From NCBI RefSeq assembly GCF_018390735.1, contig NZ_JAHBCL010000038.1:1-35737 (forward strand): a stretch of DNA of 35,737 nucleotides, in the 5' to 3' direction. A program made the position numbers and the translations under genes. Of this stretch, positions 7,053 to 15,072 are shown piece after piece (position 1 is the first letter of the stretch; each line of letters begins with the position of its first letter). A model generated the notes under the pieces. It was given only the letters and a program-made list of their open reading frames with translations. It was not told where the DNA came from and did no database searches. The DNA is from Fusibacter paucivorans. Lineage in GTDB: Bacteria > Bacillota > Clostridia > Peptostreptococcales > Acidaminobacteraceae.

Positions 7053-8318
7053 CTATTCAAAACTGACTTTGAAAACAATGTCGTCTTGTTCGAAAAATAC
7101 ATAGACAGAGCCTTTGTACTTTTTAACGATATTGTTAATATTCCAAAGTCCAAAGCCGTGAGATCCCTTTTCTTCTCGCTTTGTTGTAAAATTACGATCC
7201 GTCAATTTTGACAAATGTTCAGGATTAACATTCTTTCCTGAATTTTTTGTTTGCAAATAATGCTGCTGTAATTCATCATCGTAACCGAGCTCTAACTCGA
7301 CGTTCTTATCCTGCTGATTCATCACTGCTTCAAAAGCATTGTTGAGCAGATTATTTAAAATCGTCGACAATTCATAATCTAAAATATGTACGGATTTAAA
7401 GCTTGCAAAAATTGAAAATCTAAAATCAACACCCTTTTCGTGTGCTTCATTGCGCTTCATAAACAATACTGCTTTGATAATATTCCGATCAATATTGAGC
7501 AATTCTGCATCAAGTGCATCATAAGAATAAATATCGTCGAGGTAATCTCGCGTTTGTTCGACGGCATTATCAGGATCGTTTGTATCCAGAAAGCCTTGAA
7601 TGGTCGTTAAGTGATTTCGATACTCATGTTGCTTCATACGAATGTCATTAATCATTTGATCCAGTGTGATTCGCATATCATCCTGAACCATTAATACTTT
7701 TGTCCGCTCGCTGATTAATGCCACTTCTTTGTAGATGAAATAATTGACCACCATGAGCAGTGCCATGACAAATCCAAAGTATTCAACGTTGTCTATGATA
7801 ATATGAGAATCATATTCCCATATGATTTTATAGACGAAAATGTAAATAAAAATATTAAGTGCCATGAAGTTGATATACTTCGTTTCGTATTTTTCGACCA
7901 GATTTCTGAGTTGCTCACGATAGCGAATCATTACATAAAAATTAATAATGTTAACGAGGCTCACCATCAGAAGCGTTTCGATCATATCATTGCTGACGAG
8001 CAAGGCGAGGATCGGAATGAGGATCAATTCAGAAAGCATGACTTCAACCATTGTAATAACAAAAACAAAGAGTACTTTAAAAAAGTTTTGTTTTGTAAAC
8101 ACTTTTAAAGAAAAAAGTACCGCAAAGATATAAAAAAACGAGGCATAGTTCGGTATCGTATGATTTAAAATCAATACGAAAATATTCATACCAATAAAGA
8201 TCATCAGCATATGACCATATTGTTTTTTCTTGATATCTAATAAAAAGAGGAACGCAATGAAAAAAACCGCCAATTCCATAACCGTTCCCAATATGCTCAC
8301 GAAAAGTTGTCCATCCAT
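7053..8318 (-). CDS. agrC: AgrC-type sensor histidine kinase
   Basis: A 421-residue membrane receptor kinase. The N-terminal ~200 residues hold six or seven hydrophobic segments (about 6–27, 36–51, 58–73, 81–107, 113–131, 150–168, 180–197), the polytopic sensor seen in AgrC. The dimerisation helix has RMKQHEYRNH with phospho-acceptor His231, the HPK10-type box. The ATPase domain has the N-box NNLLNNAFEA (322–331) and G-box GSHGFGLWNI (385–394). The predicted signal is the peptide made by agrBD. It is 28 bases downstream of the regulator gene, so the two are an operon. Its stop codon is separated from that of agrD by one base, leaving no room for a terminator between them. Confidence 0.92.
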   Translation of the reverse strand: MDGQLFVSILGTVMELAVFFIAFLFLLDIKKKQYGHMLMIFIGMNIFVLILNHTIPNYASFFYIFAVLFSLKVFTKQNFFKVLFVFVITMVEVMLSELILIPILALLVSNDMIETLLMVSLVNIINFYVMIRYREQLRNLVEKYETKYINFMALNIFIYIFVYKIIWEYDSHIIIDNVEYFGFVMALLMVVNYFIYKEVALISERTKVLMVQDDMRITLDQMINDIRMKQHEYRNHLTTIQGFLDTNDPDNAVEQTRDYLDDIYSYDALDAELLNIDRNIIKAVLFMKRNEAHEKGVDFRFSIFASFKSVHILDYELSTILNNLLNNAFEAVMNQQDKNVELELGYDDELQQHYLQTKNSGKNVNPEHLSKLTDRNFTTKREEKGSHGFGLWNINNIVKKYKGSVYVFFEQDDIVFKVSFE

Positions 8319-8346
8319 GATTTTCCCCCCACGTCATTCATTTTCA

Positions 8347-9102
8347 CTAGCCGTTATTTTCCAGCAATCGCCGTTCAATTGCTTCTTTATGCTTGACAGA
8401 AAGCAGTGCAAAGCGGCCGCCATTAATGAAATGGACTTCGTACTGCTTATTGGTGACTTTTCGAATACTTTCAATGTAATTGACGTTGACGACAAAGGAT
8501 CGGTGCGTCTTTATAAAAGCTGTTTCACATGCCAATAAATTGACAATCTTCTTAAGCGGCGTATAGTTGGCTGTGTAAACCCCTCTAACCGTAACAATTT
8601 CAACACTTCGCCCTCTCGCTTCAACAAATATGATTTCATTGACAAATATCTTAACTTGCAGATGTTCAATTTCTACCATGATGAACGACTGTCTCGATTG
8701 TTCCACTTTGGTATTTGGCGGAAACAGCAACCGTTCAACCAGCGTTTGAATATATTCCTTTTTGTACGGCTTCATTACGTACTCATAACAGTGTACCTTT
8801 TTGTATGCCTTCAATTCATACTTGGGATTAATCGTTAAAAAAACCATCCAAGTCAATTCGTATTTAGACTCTTTACGAAGGTGCTCTGCCAATTCGTAAC
8901 CATTCTCGTGATCCTCGAGGTCAATGTCAAGAAAAAATAGATCTATGTGTTCACGTCTTGCAATTTCAAGCGCTTCCCTATGGTTTACCGCCGTCAAAAC
9001 ATTAATCCGCTCTGCTACAGACTGTACCATCTTTGAAAGGCTTTCACTCTGTCTCTTATCATCTTCAACAATTAATACCCATTTTAGCGCGTCCTTATTC
9101 AT
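8347..9102 (-). CDS. agrA: AgrA-type response regulator with LytTR DNA-binding domain
   Basis: 251 residues. The receiver domain has acidic pocket E13-D14-D15, phospho-acceptor Asp59 in LFFLDIDL and the conserved Lys111 in MKPYKKE. From about residue 135 a LytTR domain follows, with EIIFVEARGRSVEIVT, LKKIVNLLACETAFIKTHRS and FVVNVNYIESI, the beta-rich fold that binds paired direct repeats. It precedes the kinase gene, opposite to the S. aureus order (agrC before agrA). The likely targets are the repeats at 6220–6251. The start has AGGTGG upstream; an earlier ATG overlaps but stops after three codons. Confidence 0.93.
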   Translation of the reverse strand: MNKDALKWVLIVEDDKRQSESLSKMVQSVAERINVLTAVNHREALEIARREHIDLFFLDIDLEDHENGYELAEHLRKESKYELTWMVFLTINPKYELKAYKKVHCYEYVMKPYKKEYIQTLVERLLFPPNTKVEQSRQSFIMVEIEHLQVKIFVNEIIFVEARGRSVEIVTVRGVYTANYTPLKKIVNLLACETAFIKTHRSFVVNVNYIESIRKVTNKQYEVHFINGGRFALLSVKHKEAIERRLLENNG

Positions 9103-9288
9103 GCATCCACCTAAAAAATTCTTTGCGTTATGCCTATTATACTGGCACTTACACGGCGTTAGCGTCGATTATAACTTTTTCAACTCATATACCTAGAATA
9201 TTTATATCCAAATAATATCGACATGCGACAATAAACTGAAAATATTGGAAATCGGTGTTGCTTTTTATGAGCACTCCCTCAATCAGTT
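9103..9288 (-). other. Upstream region of the agrA–agrC operon
   Basis: A 186-bp gap between the regulator start and the gltX terminator. On the minus strand TATAAT occurs at 9136–9141, about 35 bases before the start codon, but it has no good -35. I found no copy of the CTTTTCATGAC repeat here, so regulator and kinase are probably not autoactivated through the same site. Confidence 0.4.
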
Positions 9289-9316
9289 AAAAAAAAATAG
9301 CTGTTACCAGCTATTT
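9289..9316 (-). terminator. Terminator of gltX
   Basis: On the minus strand AATAGCTG, loop GTAA, CAGCTATT and a run of nine T. The stem starts in the last codons and stop of gltX. A-rich and T-rich flanks make it usable in both directions, which would also insulate the agr operon promoter region. Confidence 0.85.
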
Positions 9317-10798
9317 TTTACAATACTGCGCCAGCGTGTAGTTGATCCGTTTCAAAACGCGGTGACTGCCAATGATCTCAATGACCTCCGCAATATCCGG
9401 CCCGTGCACCTGCCCCGTTACAGCAACGCGAACCGGCATAAACAGCCCCTTGCCCTTTACACCCATTTCCTTCTGGATCGCTTTAAGCAATTGCTTGACA
9501 TCCGCTGCAGTAATATCACTTTCAAGCGCTTCAATCTTGGCCGCCAAAACTTTAAGCATTTCCGGAACATGTTCTAAAGCAATCATTTCTGCCGCTTCAT
9601 CATCTTCTAAAACGATATTGTCATCCATAAACAGCGCATGGTATTGACTTATTTCATCCAGTCGATTCAAGCGCTCTCTCAGTACATTGACGATCTTTTG
9701 AAGCCATTCAATTTCTGCATCGGATTCTGATGATACAAATCCAGCTTCGACAAAATAAGGCATGCAGAGCTTTGTCAATGCCTCTAAATCATAATTTCGA
9801 ATATATTGATTGTTCACCCAATTGAGCTTGTCAACATCAAAGACGCCACTTGATTTTGAAACGCGCTCAAAAGAAAATTTTTCAATCAAGTCGGCCATTG
9901 ACAGAATCTCTTGACCATCTTCAGGCGACCAGCCGACCAGTGCAATATAATTGACAAGCGCCTCTGGCAAATAGCCTTTTTTTCGGAAATCTTCCACAGC
10001 AACATCGCCTTCACGCTTGCTTAATTTTTTCTTTGATTGGCTTAGTATAACAGGAAGATGCACAAATTGCGGTGCTTCCCAGCCAAAAGCTTCATACGTA
10101 TAGACGTGCTTCGGCGTCGAAATCAGCCATTCATCACCACGAACCACATGTGATATTTTCATATAGTGATCATCAATAACCACTGCAAGATGATACGTTG
10201 GAAACCCATCTGTCTTCATCAGCACTTGATCATCCAAGTCATTGGTATTGACTGTGACTTCACCCTTAATGGCATCGACGAATTTAATCTCTCGATTTTC
10301 AGGCAACTTCAGCCGTACCACATGCGGTTCACCTGCTTCGAGTTTTGTTTTAATCTCTTCCTGTGTCAAATGTCGGCAATGGCCATCATACTTTGGCGTT
10401 TTACCTTCTGAACGCTGCTGCTCTCTGACAGCATCTAGGCGCTCCTTGCTGCAAAAACAATAATATGCATTGCCGTTCTCAATGAGCTCATCAGCATGCT
10501 TTTTATAGATTGGCAATCGATCTGACTGAACATATGGTCCGTAAGCACCTTTTTCGACAATCTCTTCTTCTGCCGTCATGTAAGGGCCTTCATCATTTTC
10601 TACGCCTGCCCACGCCATGGACTTTAACATGCCTGAAATTGCATCCTCGACCAGTCGCGTCTGATCCGTATCTTCAATTCGAATAATATATGATCCATTG
10701 TTTTGTTTTGCATATAAATAATTATAAAGCGCCGTCCTCAGGCTGCCGATGTGCACATACCCCGTTGGACTTGGCGCAAATCTAACTCTAACGTCCAT
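9311..10798 (-). CDS. gltX: Glutamyl-tRNA synthetase
   Basis: Class I synthetase that charges tRNA-Glu (in many Firmicutes also tRNA-Gln, later amidated by GatCAB). 495 residues, normal length. It starts [20 protein letters not shown] with the HIGS signature at 16–19, and has KKLSKREG (KLSKR) in the middle and the helical anticodon-binding C-terminus. A Cys pair YYCFCSKE near residue 109, followed by GHCRHL, is the zinc-binding insertion of many GltX proteins. GAGGAGG precedes the ATG. In related genomes gltX is followed directly by cysE/cysS; here the agr cassette lies between. Confidence 0.97.
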   Translation of the reverse strand: MDVRVRFAPSPTGYVHIGSLRTALYNYLYAKQNNGSYIIRIEDTDQTRLVEDAISGMLKSMAWAGVENDEGPYMTAEEEIVEKGAYGPYVQSDRLPIYKKHADELIENGNAYYCFCSKERLDAVREQQRSEGKTPKYDGHCRHLTQEEIKTKLEAGEPHVVRLKLPENREIKFVDAIKGEVTVNTNDLDDQVLMKTDGFPTYHLAVVIDDHYMKISHVVRGDEWLISTPKHVYTYEAFGWEAPQFVHLPVILSQSKKKLSKREGDVAVEDFRKKGYLPEALVNYIALVGWSPEDGQEILSMADLIEKFSFERVSKSSGVFDVDKLNWVNNQYIRNYDLEALTKLCMPYFVEAGFVSSESDAEIEWLQKIVNVLRERLNRLDEISQYHALFMDDNIVLEDDEAAEMIALEHVPEMLKVLAAKIEALESDITAADVKQLLKAIQKEMGVKGKGLFMPVRVAVTGQVHGPDIAEVIEIIGSHRVLKRINYTLAQYCKK

Positions 10799-10830
10799 AT
10801 TTGCCTCCTCGTGTTTTCCCGCCTATTATA

Positions 10831-11088
10831 CTAAAAATCAGAACCTCTTTCAATGACGAGGCCTATTTTGCCCATAACGAATTCGTAACCACCTGGGCGA
10901 TGTGGTTTTGTGCAGCCACTGCAGTCTTTAATGCCGTTATTCATGACAAAATTGCCCCCGCACTCATCTTTAAGCATATAGAGTGGACAATAGCAAAAAA
11001 GGCAATTAAACGCTGATTCATCAACGCCTTTATGGCATGGGAAGTATTCGCATTTTGTATGCTGTGCAAATTTGTAATTTTGGCTCAT
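10831..11088 (-). CDS. Cysteine-rich small-domain protein (PF04071-like)
   Basis: 85 residues with nine Cys. The pattern FAQHTKCEYFPCHKG, FNCLFCYCPLYMLKDECGG, and NNGIKDCSGCTKPHRP is that of the 'cysteine-rich small domain' family, a metal-binding module of unknown role in anaerobic bacteria and archaea, sometimes near cobalamin genes. The ATG at 11088 is chosen because GGAGG lies 8 bases upstream; a start at 11112 would include that site in the gene. It lies between ispF and gltX on the same strand. No catalytic motif is visible, so function is open. Confidence 0.82.
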   Translation of the reverse strand: MSQNYKFAQHTKCEYFPCHKGVDESAFNCLFCYCPLYMLKDECGGNFVMNNGIKDCSGCTKPHRPGGYEFVMGKIGLVIERGSDF

Positions 11089-11110
11089 ATCGCCGCCTCC
11101 TTCTCTTATC

Positions 11111-11139
11111 AAAACCTCTGTCTTCTTCTAAACACAGAG
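11111..11139 (-). terminator. Weak terminator after ispF
   Basis: CTCTGT and ACAGAG (6 bp) with a 12-base loop, followed on the minus strand by GTTTTGAT. The stem is short and the T-run is only four, so it may be leaky and allow read-through into the Cys-rich gene. Confidence 0.4.
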
Positions 11140-11169
11140 TCATTTTCATCAATTCTAATCTTTTACGAT

Positions 11170-11649
11170 CTATAATGCACAATTCTGCAAAAGGACAACG
11201 GCCTGTGCTGCAATCCCCTCACCCCGTCCTTCAAAACCGAGGTGCTCTGTCGTCGTCGCCTTTAGGTTGATACAGGATTCGTCACAATGCAGCACTGCTG
11301 CAATTTTCGACTTCATTAACCCTATATACGGGCTCATTTTCGGCGCCTGCGCTATCATTACGGCGTCTAGATTGCCAATTTCGTAATCCGCCTCTGCCAT
11401 CATGCTGTAAACGGCTTTTAAAAGGCTAAGGCTGGAAGCGCCTTTGTATTGTCCTTCTGTATCGGGGAAATGTTTGCCAATATCACCTTCGCCAAGCGCC
11501 CCTAAAATCGCATCCATAATTGCATGCAGCAGTACATCAGCATCCGAATGGCCCAATAACCCCTTTTCATATGGTATTGTCACACCACCGACGATTAACG
11601 TTCTATTGTCAACCAACTGATGGACATCATAGCCAATGCCTATTCTCAA
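11170..11649 (-). CDS. ispF: 2-C-methyl-D-erythritol 2,4-cyclodiphosphate synthase
   Basis: Fifth enzyme of the MEP isoprenoid pathway; it closes the cyclodiphosphate ring and releases CMP. The 159-residue length is normal. Metal ligands are visible in GIGYDVHQL (Asp and His) and [13 protein letters not shown] (His), and the family signature [11 protein letters not shown] is present. The start is a TTG at 11649, with AGGAAGG upstream; no ATG is available near the conserved N-terminus. It follows ispD by 52 bases, so both enzymes are made together. Confidence 0.97.
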   Translation of the reverse strand: MRIGIGYDVHQLVDNRTLIVGGVTIPYEKGLLGHSDADVLLHAIMDAILGALGEGDIGKHFPDTEGQYKGASSLSLLKAVYSMMAEADYEIGNLDAVMIAQAPKMSPYIGLMKSKIAAVLHCDESCINLKATTTEHLGFEGRGEGIAAQAVVLLQNCAL

Positions 11650-11701
11650 TTATACCGCCTTCCTTTCTATCTTGTGTAAGCACCACATTTCGTCAAATGA
11701 A

Positions 11702-12397
11702 TTATTTTAAGAATGCCTCTGCTAATGTCAGTTCCGCCAACGTTGTAATTTTATCGTTTCGCCCCTCATGTGGCAAAAGCTTAATCCGTTTCCCCAAAGC
11801 TGTCATCAGTTGTGTATCATCGGTAATCTTTCCGAGGGATGTCTCTGATTGTCTGTATGCATTACAAATATCCGCCGTCCGAAAAAGCTGAGGCGTCTCT
11901 ATCATCCAAAGTTCAGACCGATCAACGTGTTCAATAATCATTGCATCCCGATTTGCACGCTTAACTGTATTAACCATCTGCTGCCCCACGGCAATGCCGT
12001 CAAGTGCTTCAATCACTAACATATGAAGCATTTCCGTCAGCCATACACCTTGTACAAAAGGTCTCACACCATCATGTATAAATACATACGTCGACATCGT
12101 ACTGCAAACTGCCAGCCCCGCTTTAACTGATGCATACCGTGTCTGACCGCCAGCAATAACGCTTATCTTTTCAGACGGCATCCAGCGCTTAACCTTATGC
12201 TCAACTTCACATTTTTCCGCTGCACCAACCACGACAATGAATTCATCAATCACTTTTTCTGCCGCTAAATGCCGCAGGGTCCATTCCAATATTTCTTTGC
12301 CGTTTACGACAATATACTGTTTTTTTTCTTTTGTTTTCATCCGCGCTCCGACACCTGCCGCCGGAATAACCGCCGATACATATTCACCATTGTACAT
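11702..12397 (-). CDS. ispD: 2-C-methyl-D-erythritol 4-phosphate cytidylyltransferase
   Basis: Third step of the MEP pathway: transfers CMP from CTP to methylerythritol phosphate. The nucleotide-binding N-terminus VSAVIPAAGVGARM with following KKQY, the GGQTRYASV segment, FIHDGVRPFV and the late ITDDTQL are IspD signatures. With the ATG at 12397 it has 231 residues, the usual size; a GTG at 12424 would add nine. Neither has an ideal ribosome site (AGGGG lies 12 bases before 12397). It sits between the PIN-TRAM gene and ispF, the common Firmicute order. Confidence 0.95.
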   Translation of the reverse strand: MYNGEYVSAVIPAAGVGARMKTKEKKQYIVVNGKEILEWTLRHLAAEKVIDEFIVVVGAAEKCEVEHKVKRWMPSEKISVIAGGQTRYASVKAGLAVCSTMSTYVFIHDGVRPFVQGVWLTEMLHMLVIEALDGIAVGQQMVNTVKRANRDAMIIEHVDRSELWMIETPQLFRTADICNAYRQSETSLGKITDDTQLMTALGKRIKLLPHEGRNDKITTLAELTLAEAFLK

Positions 12398-12462
12398 AGA
12401 AGATTTTAACCCCTGCTCAAACACCGACCAAATTGGATTGGTCCCTCATTTTATTTTAAACT

Positions 12463-12487
12463 AAAAAAACTGCTTATGAAAGCAGTT
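12463..12487 (-). terminator. Terminator after the PIN-TRAM gene
   Basis: On the minus strand AACTGCTT, loop TCAT, AAGCAGTT (8 bp), then T7. It separates the PIN-TRAM gene from ispD, so ispD needs read-through or a promoter in the ~65 bases before its start, where I see none of quality. Confidence 0.85.
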
Positions 12488-12524
12488 ATTTTCCCTCGTT
12501 TTGAGGACTTCGCCACGATTTTAA

Positions 12525-13634
12525 TCATTTATGCTTTGCAAATATCATGCGCCCCGCAGCGGTTTGTAGAACGCTCGTTACGATAACATGAATGGTTTCA
12601 TTAATAAAGCGCTTGCCTTCTTCGACGACAATCATCGTGCCATCATCCAAATAGGCAATGCCCTGATTGGATTCTTTACCTTCCTTGATGATTTGAACCA
12701 CCATCTCTTCACCTGGCAACACAACTGGTTTCACAGCATTTGCCAACTCATTGATGTTGAGAATCTGAATATCTTGAAGCGTTGCAACTTTATTAAGATT
12801 ATAGTCATTGGTTACAATGCTACCCTTAATTTTTTGAGCCAGTTTAATGAGCTTTAAATCCACTTCATCGACATCTTCAAAATCGGTTCCAACGATTTGA
12901 ACTTCAATTGGCAGATCTTTTTGAATAATTTTAAGGATATCCAATCCTCTTCTACCTCTATTTCGCTTCAATGCATCAGAGGAATCGGCAATATGTCGAA
13001 GCTCCTTTAAAACAAACTCGGGAATGATTATTGGCCCTTCAATAAATCCGGTCTTGCAAATATCTGAAATACGCCCGTCAATGATAACACTCGTGTCGAG
13101 AACTTTAGGATTTGTCGCCTCTACAACAGGCGCATGCTTCGGTGCCGCAGGCGCTGGTGATTTTATAATTGAGAGCTTGCGCGCCCAATCCTGGAGTTTA
13201 CTCTGATCTTTGATGTTTTTTTGAGCCATCATGATGCCAAGGTAGCCAAAAAAAATAAACGTCAAGATTTTCAATGCATTGGCAACCATTGGAATTGGAA
13301 TAATTTCGTAAAGGCCACTAATTAAAAAGGCAATGACCAAACCAAATATTAATCCTATCATGCCAAAGGCAAGTTCATGCGGTGGGATTTTTTCAAGTTC
13401 GTTTTGTGCTAATAGCGCTGATTTCTTGCCAACAGAAATCATAATTTGTGAAGTAAAATAAGTAATAAATGCAAGTATGAGTCCGAGAATGGTCGGAATA
13501 GCGATTACATAAACCGTCCGACTAAGATTGAAGAGTCCTTCATTCGGTAGAAAATCTGTTAAATAAATTCCTAAGCCGATACCTATACAAAGACCAACAA
13601 AGGTCAATATGTACTTGATGATTCTTTCAACCAT
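12525..13634 (-). CDS. Membrane-anchored PIN/TRAM-domain protein (YacL family)
   Basis: 369 residues. The N-terminal ~140 residues carry four hydrophobic segments. A PIN nuclease-like domain follows, from KVLDTSVIIDGRISDICKTG through IIPEFVLKELRHIADSSD, GRRGLDIL and KGSIVTNDYNLNKVA, supplying the acidic residues of the active site. The last ~70 residues (VLPGEEMVVQIIKEGKESNQ to the end) form a TRAM nucleic-acid-binding domain. YacL-type proteins are found next to ispD in most Firmicutes; their substrate is not established. The ATG at 13634 has AAGGGGG upstream; a start at 13700 would overlap the promoter. It has its own promoter and terminator. Confidence 0.92.
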   Translation of the reverse strand: MVERIIKYILTFVGLCIGIGLGIYLTDFLPNEGLFNLSRTVYVIAIPTILGLILAFITYFTSQIMISVGKKSALLAQNELEKIPPHELAFGMIGLIFGLVIAFLISGLYEIIPIPMVANALKILTFIFFGYLGIMMAQKNIKDQSKLQDWARKLSIIKSPAPAAPKHAPVVEATNPKVLDTSVIIDGRISDICKTGFIEGPIIIPEFVLKELRHIADSSDALKRNRGRRGLDILKIIQKDLPIEVQIVGTDFEDVDEVDLKLIKLAQKIKGSIVTNDYNLNKVATLQDIQILNINELANAVKPVVLPGEEMVVQIIKEGKESNQGIAYLDDGTMIVVEEGKRFINETIHVIVTSVLQTAAGRMIFAKHK

Positions 13635-13668
13635 GAAATCCCCCTTTCCTTTTATATGAATCATATAG

Positions 13669-13696
13669 ATTGTAACACAGTGGGAAAAAAAGTCAA
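13669..13696 (-). promoter_or_regulatory. Promoter of the PIN-TRAM gene
   Basis: TTGACT (13691–13696), 16 bp, TACAAT (13669–13674) on the minus strand, about 35 bases before the ATG and just after the carD terminator. Confidence 0.7.
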
Positions 13697-13724
13697 ACAC
13701 ATGGATTTAATATAAATTTAACGT

Positions 13725-13750
13725 AAAAAAAAAAAGAGACTCTTGTCTCT
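13725..13750 (-). terminator. Terminator of carD
   Basis: AGAGAC, loop AAGA, GTCTCT (6 bp) followed by at least ten T on the minus strand. Confidence 0.85.
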
Positions 13751-13772
13751 CAGCTGGACGTTAAACGCCTCT

Positions 13773-14255
13773 TTAATTGTTTCTGATGGTCGTATTGACC
13801 AAATTCACCGCTTCTTCTTCCTTAAGGTCTCGAGAGAGAATTAACTCACTAACCAGAATTTGCTTAGAATTATTCAGCATCTTGCGCTCACCTGTGGATA
13901 ATCCTTTTTCACGATCAAGAATTTCCAAATTTCTAACGACAGATGCCACTTCAAAGATATCGCCGGTTTTAACACGCTCAAGATTAGCACGATAACGTCT
14001 ATTCCAGTTATCCGGCATTTTTCCCTTATCCTGAGCGAGGACGGATATCACCTCGTTAAAGGCAATTCTGTCAACAACCCTTCTTACACCCAATTTTTCA
14101 GCACTGTCAATCGGCAGCATCACTTTCATATTCTTAATCGGAAGCTTAAGAATATAAAATCTTTTGATTTCGCCCAATAGTTCCTTCTCTTCGATGGCCT
14201 CAATGATTCCAGCACCGTGCATAGGGTATACAACTCTTTCTCCAATTTTAAACAT
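13773..14255 (-). CDS. carD: CarD/CdnL-type transcription regulator
   Basis: 160 residues. The N-terminal RNA-polymerase-interacting Tudor-like domain is clear from MFKIGERVVYPMHGAGIIEAIEEKELLG and YILKLPIKNMKVMLPIDSAEKLGVR. The C-terminal helical half contains WNRRYRANLERVKTGDIFEVASVVRNL, which in CarD contacts promoter DNA and stabilises the open complex. GGAGGT lies just before the ATG. Two tandem sigma-A promoters precede it, matching a highly expressed general regulator. Gene order carD–yacL–ispD–ispF is common in Clostridia. Confidence 0.95.
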   Translation of the reverse strand: MFKIGERVVYPMHGAGIIEAIEEKELLGEIKRFYILKLPIKNMKVMLPIDSAEKLGVRRVVDRIAFNEVISVLAQDKGKMPDNWNRRYRANLERVKTGDIFEVASVVRNLEILDREKGLSTGERKMLNNSKQILVSELILSRDLKEEEAVNLVNTTIRNN

Positions 14256-14284
14256 TTTCTACCTCCATGCATTCTTCTGAATCC

Positions 14285-14313
14285 ATTATACTACAGTTTA
14301 AATATAATTTCAA
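14285..14313 (-). promoter_or_regulatory. Proximal carD promoter
   Basis: TTGAAA (14308–14313), 17 bp, TATAAT (14285–14290) on the minus strand, 30 bases before the carD start. Confidence 0.75.
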
Positions 14314-14322
14314 CAAACCTAC

Positions 14323-14351
14323 ATTTTACTATTTGCTACAACCGTTGTCAA
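14323..14351 (-). promoter_or_regulatory. Distal carD promoter
   Basis: TTGACA (14346–14351), a consensus -35, 17 bp, TAAAAT (14323–14328), upstream of and in tandem with the proximal promoter. The remaining part of this 248-bp divergent gap (14352–14503) is AT-rich and must hold the promoter of the plus-strand gene, which I could not place with confidence. Confidence 0.65.
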
Positions 14352-14503
14352 CACATTTGTTCAGGGCTCATTATTTTTTTTCGTACATTATGCCCTTTTG
14401 CTTTAATTTTTTTTATGCTAGAATATAGATAATTGATAAATGATTGTGTATTCGTTGATATTTCAACTGTTTCGCGTTCCTATATAATTCTTGGAGGTCT
14501 GTA

Positions 14504-14899
14504 ATGAAAGATGTAATTTACGACGAGTTTCAAAACAAAGTTGATGAAGTGCTCATTCGACACAATAGCTTGTTAGACATACTCAGCAAAATGGGTGATG
14601 CCTCCTCTAAAACGAATCGCGCTGTTATCAAAGCCATCACAAATTGCGGCTGCATCACGCTGGATACACTTAATGTGACACCGCCTGAAGATGCTTCATA
14701 TGAGGATTTAAAGCACTTTAGGAATGATCACATCAAAGGTGAGCTGTGTCCAACATGCCGTGAAAAGATCGAGGCAGAACTTGGCAATTTGGAATACTAC
14801 ATAGCGGCACTTTGCAATTCACTCGACTTAAGCCTTTATGATGTCGTGCTCAAGGAGTATAAGAAAATCAACACCCTTGGCAAATACAGTCTTTATTAG
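14504..14899 (+). CDS. Conserved clostridial protein of unknown function, Cys-containing
   Basis: 131 residues, with GGAGG upstream and codon use like its neighbours. The N-terminal half looks helical (DEFQNKVDEVLIRHNSLLDI, TNRAVIKAITNCGCITL). Four Cys occur as CGC and CPTC (ELCPTCREKIEAELG), so a metal or disulfide pair is possible. The rest is helical, ending YKKINTLGKYSLY. I recall very similar proteins beside carD/disA/radA in many Clostridia, annotated only as domains of unknown function. It is the one plus-strand gene in this housekeeping block and converges with radA. Existence as a gene is secure; role unknown. Confidence 0.8.
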   Translation: MKDVIYDEFQNKVDEVLIRHNSLLDILSKMGDASSKTNRAVIKAITNCGCITLDTLNVTPPEDASYEDLKHFRNDHIKGELCPTCREKIEAELGNLEYYIAALCNSLDLSLYDVVLKEYKKINTLGKYSLY

Positions 14900-14926
14900 C
14901 CATCAAATTGACGTCAAACACGCTAA

Positions 14927-14981
14927 TACGCCCATAGTAGAGAAACACAGATTGACCGTGTGTTTCTCTACTATGGGCGTA
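14927..14981. repeat. 23-bp perfect inverted repeat between convergent genes
   Basis: The arms 14927–14949 and 14959–14981 are exact reverse complements around a 9-base loop (GATTGACCG). The left arm starts TACGCCCATAGTAG. It sits between the ends of the plus-strand gene at 14899 and radA at 15073, so it can serve as a two-way terminator, although neither side has a long T-run (ACTTTATTG on plus). The stem is about twice as long as the other terminators here, so a mobile or scar origin is also possible. Nothing else is seen in the 173-bp gap. Confidence 0.75.
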
Positions 14982-15072
14982 CTTTATTGCCATGTCCAGC
15001 AGCAGAGCATTTCATTATCAGTCAACAATGTTCATTGGTAAATGCAGCCGTTGCAGTCTTAGCATCTATTTC

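Noticed and set aside
8077-8337. 86-codon reading frame opposite in frame to the kinase N-terminus
   Set aside because: It is a shifted frame inside the agrC gene with no ribosome site of its own and no family features.
14483-14488. TATAAT as the -10 of the plus-strand gene at 14504
   Set aside because: The start of transcription would fall inside the ribosome site, leaving a leader of about nine bases.
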